Source: Methylophilaceae bacterium UBA6140 (GTDB lineage: Bacteria; Pseudomonadota; Gammaproteobacteria; Burkholderiales; Methylophilaceae). From it: DNA of 15,953 nucleotides. The translations under genes and the position numbers were made by a program. Below, in pieces: positions 15,358 through 15,953 of the stretch. The notes beneath the pieces were generated by a model. That model searched no databases. It was not told where the DNA came from and saw only the letters and a program-made list of their open reading frames with translations. Each line of letters opens with the position of its first letter. Position 1 is the stretch's first letter. The stretch is from NCBI GenBank assembly GCA_002423265.1, contig DIVE01000094.1, forward strand, positions 1 through 15,953, written 5' to 3'.

Positions 15358-15953
15358 ATGAAAAAAACTCTGGTCTGGTTCCGTCGCGATCTGCGCGACT
15401 ATGACCATGCTGCGCTCTATCACGCGCTGGAATCCTCCTCCGAAGTCTATTGCGTCTTCATCTTCGATACCGCAATCCTGGAAAAACTCTGCAACAAGGC
15501 GGATCGCCGGGTGGAATTCATCTGGGAAAGCGTAAGGGAGTTAAAGCAACTGCTGCAGGCGCATGGCAGCGACCTCATCGTGCAGCATGGCGACGCGCGC
15601 GTGGAAATTCCCCGTATCGCCACAGCCTTGGGCGTAGAGGCGGTGTTCGCCAACCGCGATTACGAGCCTGATGCCAAAGCACGCGACAGCTTTGTAGCTG
15701 AACAGCTGGCTGCTGACGGTATCGGCTTTCATGATTTCAAGGATCAGGTCATTTTCGACAAGGACGAAGTCCTGACGCAAGGCGGCAAGCCGTTCGGCGT
15801 CTTCACCCCTTACAAGAATGCCTGGCTGAAGAAACTCAACGACTTTTACCTGCAGCCTCATGCGGTTGATCGTCACATTCAAAACCTGGCAAAAGTCAGC
15901 CCCAGCCCTCTGATTCCGCTCGAAGACATGGGCTTCTCACGCACCAATCTCGC
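15358..15953 (+). CDS. phrB: Deoxyribodipyrimidine photolyase (class I), N-terminal part (cut by window edge)
   Basis: The first 198 codons are present. Photolyases repair UV-induced cyclobutane pyrimidine dimers using blue light and FAD. The visible part is the N-terminal antenna (Rossmann-like) domain: KTLVWFRRDLRDYDHAAL at the start, then VYCVFIFD, FANRDYEPDAKARD, FKDQVIF and GKPFGVFTPYKNAWL, all characteristic of class I CPD photolyases. The FAD-binding catalytic domain lies beyond the window, so a cryptochrome-like role cannot be excluded. The ATG at 15358 is 3 bases after the rlmH stop, making it part of the same gene run. Confidence 0.93.
   Translation, partial: MKKTLVWFRRDLRDYDHAALYHALESSSEVYCVFIFDTAILEKLCNKADRRVEFIWESVRELKQLLQAHGSDLIVQHGDARVEIPRIATALGVEAVFANRDYEPDAKARDSFVAEQLAADGIGFHDFKDQVIFDKDEVLTQGGKPFGVFTPYKNAWLKKLNDFYLQPHAVDRHIQNLAKVSPSPLIPLEDMGFSRTNL

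Overview
This 16-kb window looks like ordinary chromosome of a betaproteobacterium. The Nitrosomonadales (Gallionella/Sideroxydans-like or related) are my best guess, judging from protein style and gene order (ilvE with a small CHCC zinc finger; pcnB-folK-deoxynucleoside kinase-panB-panC). Base composition is moderately GC-rich and even throughout. I saw no insertion sequence, phage gene, CRISPR array, tRNA or rRNA, and no gene-free stretch longer than about 300 bases.

Region 1 (1-6836, all minus strand) is a cbb3-type cytochrome c oxidase locus. Read in transcription order it begins with a SCO-type copper chaperone lipoprotein, followed by the structural operon ccoN-ccoO-ccoQ-ccoP, which ends in a clear rho-independent terminator. 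An assembly operon then follows: ccoG (ferredoxin-like), an unusually long FixH-like protein with extra membrane segments, and the N-terminal 100 codons of the copper-exporting P-type ATPase ccoI, cut by the window edge. Together these make a high-affinity proton-pumping terminal oxidase and supply it with copper. A plausible sigma70 promoter lies before ccoN, but I found no canonical FNR/ANR site.

Region 2 (7037-9752) is a set of short housekeeping transcription units: ilvE plus a CHCC zinc-finger protein on the plus strand, murI converging on it with a 35-base coding overlap, and a PduO-type cobalamin adenosyltransferase diverging from murI.

Region 3 (9861-15953, all plus strand) is a dense head-to-tail run: pcnB, folK, a deoxynucleoside kinase, panB, panC, panD, rsfS, rlmH and the start of a class I photolyase. 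Several junctions overlap or abut (ATGA at pcnB/folK; TAG directly followed by ATG at panB/panC), so translational coupling is likely. FolK makes a folate precursor and PanB consumes methylene-tetrahydrofolate, while PanB, PanC and PanD together give the route to pantothenate. A well-spaced internal promoter precedes panD, and its -10 box sits inside a perfect inverted repeat.

I did not find a convincing undescribed system. The observations most worth a second look are the extended FixH protein, the palindromic panD promoter, the absence of nadD from the rsfS-rlmH cluster, and the convergent overlap at the end of murI.
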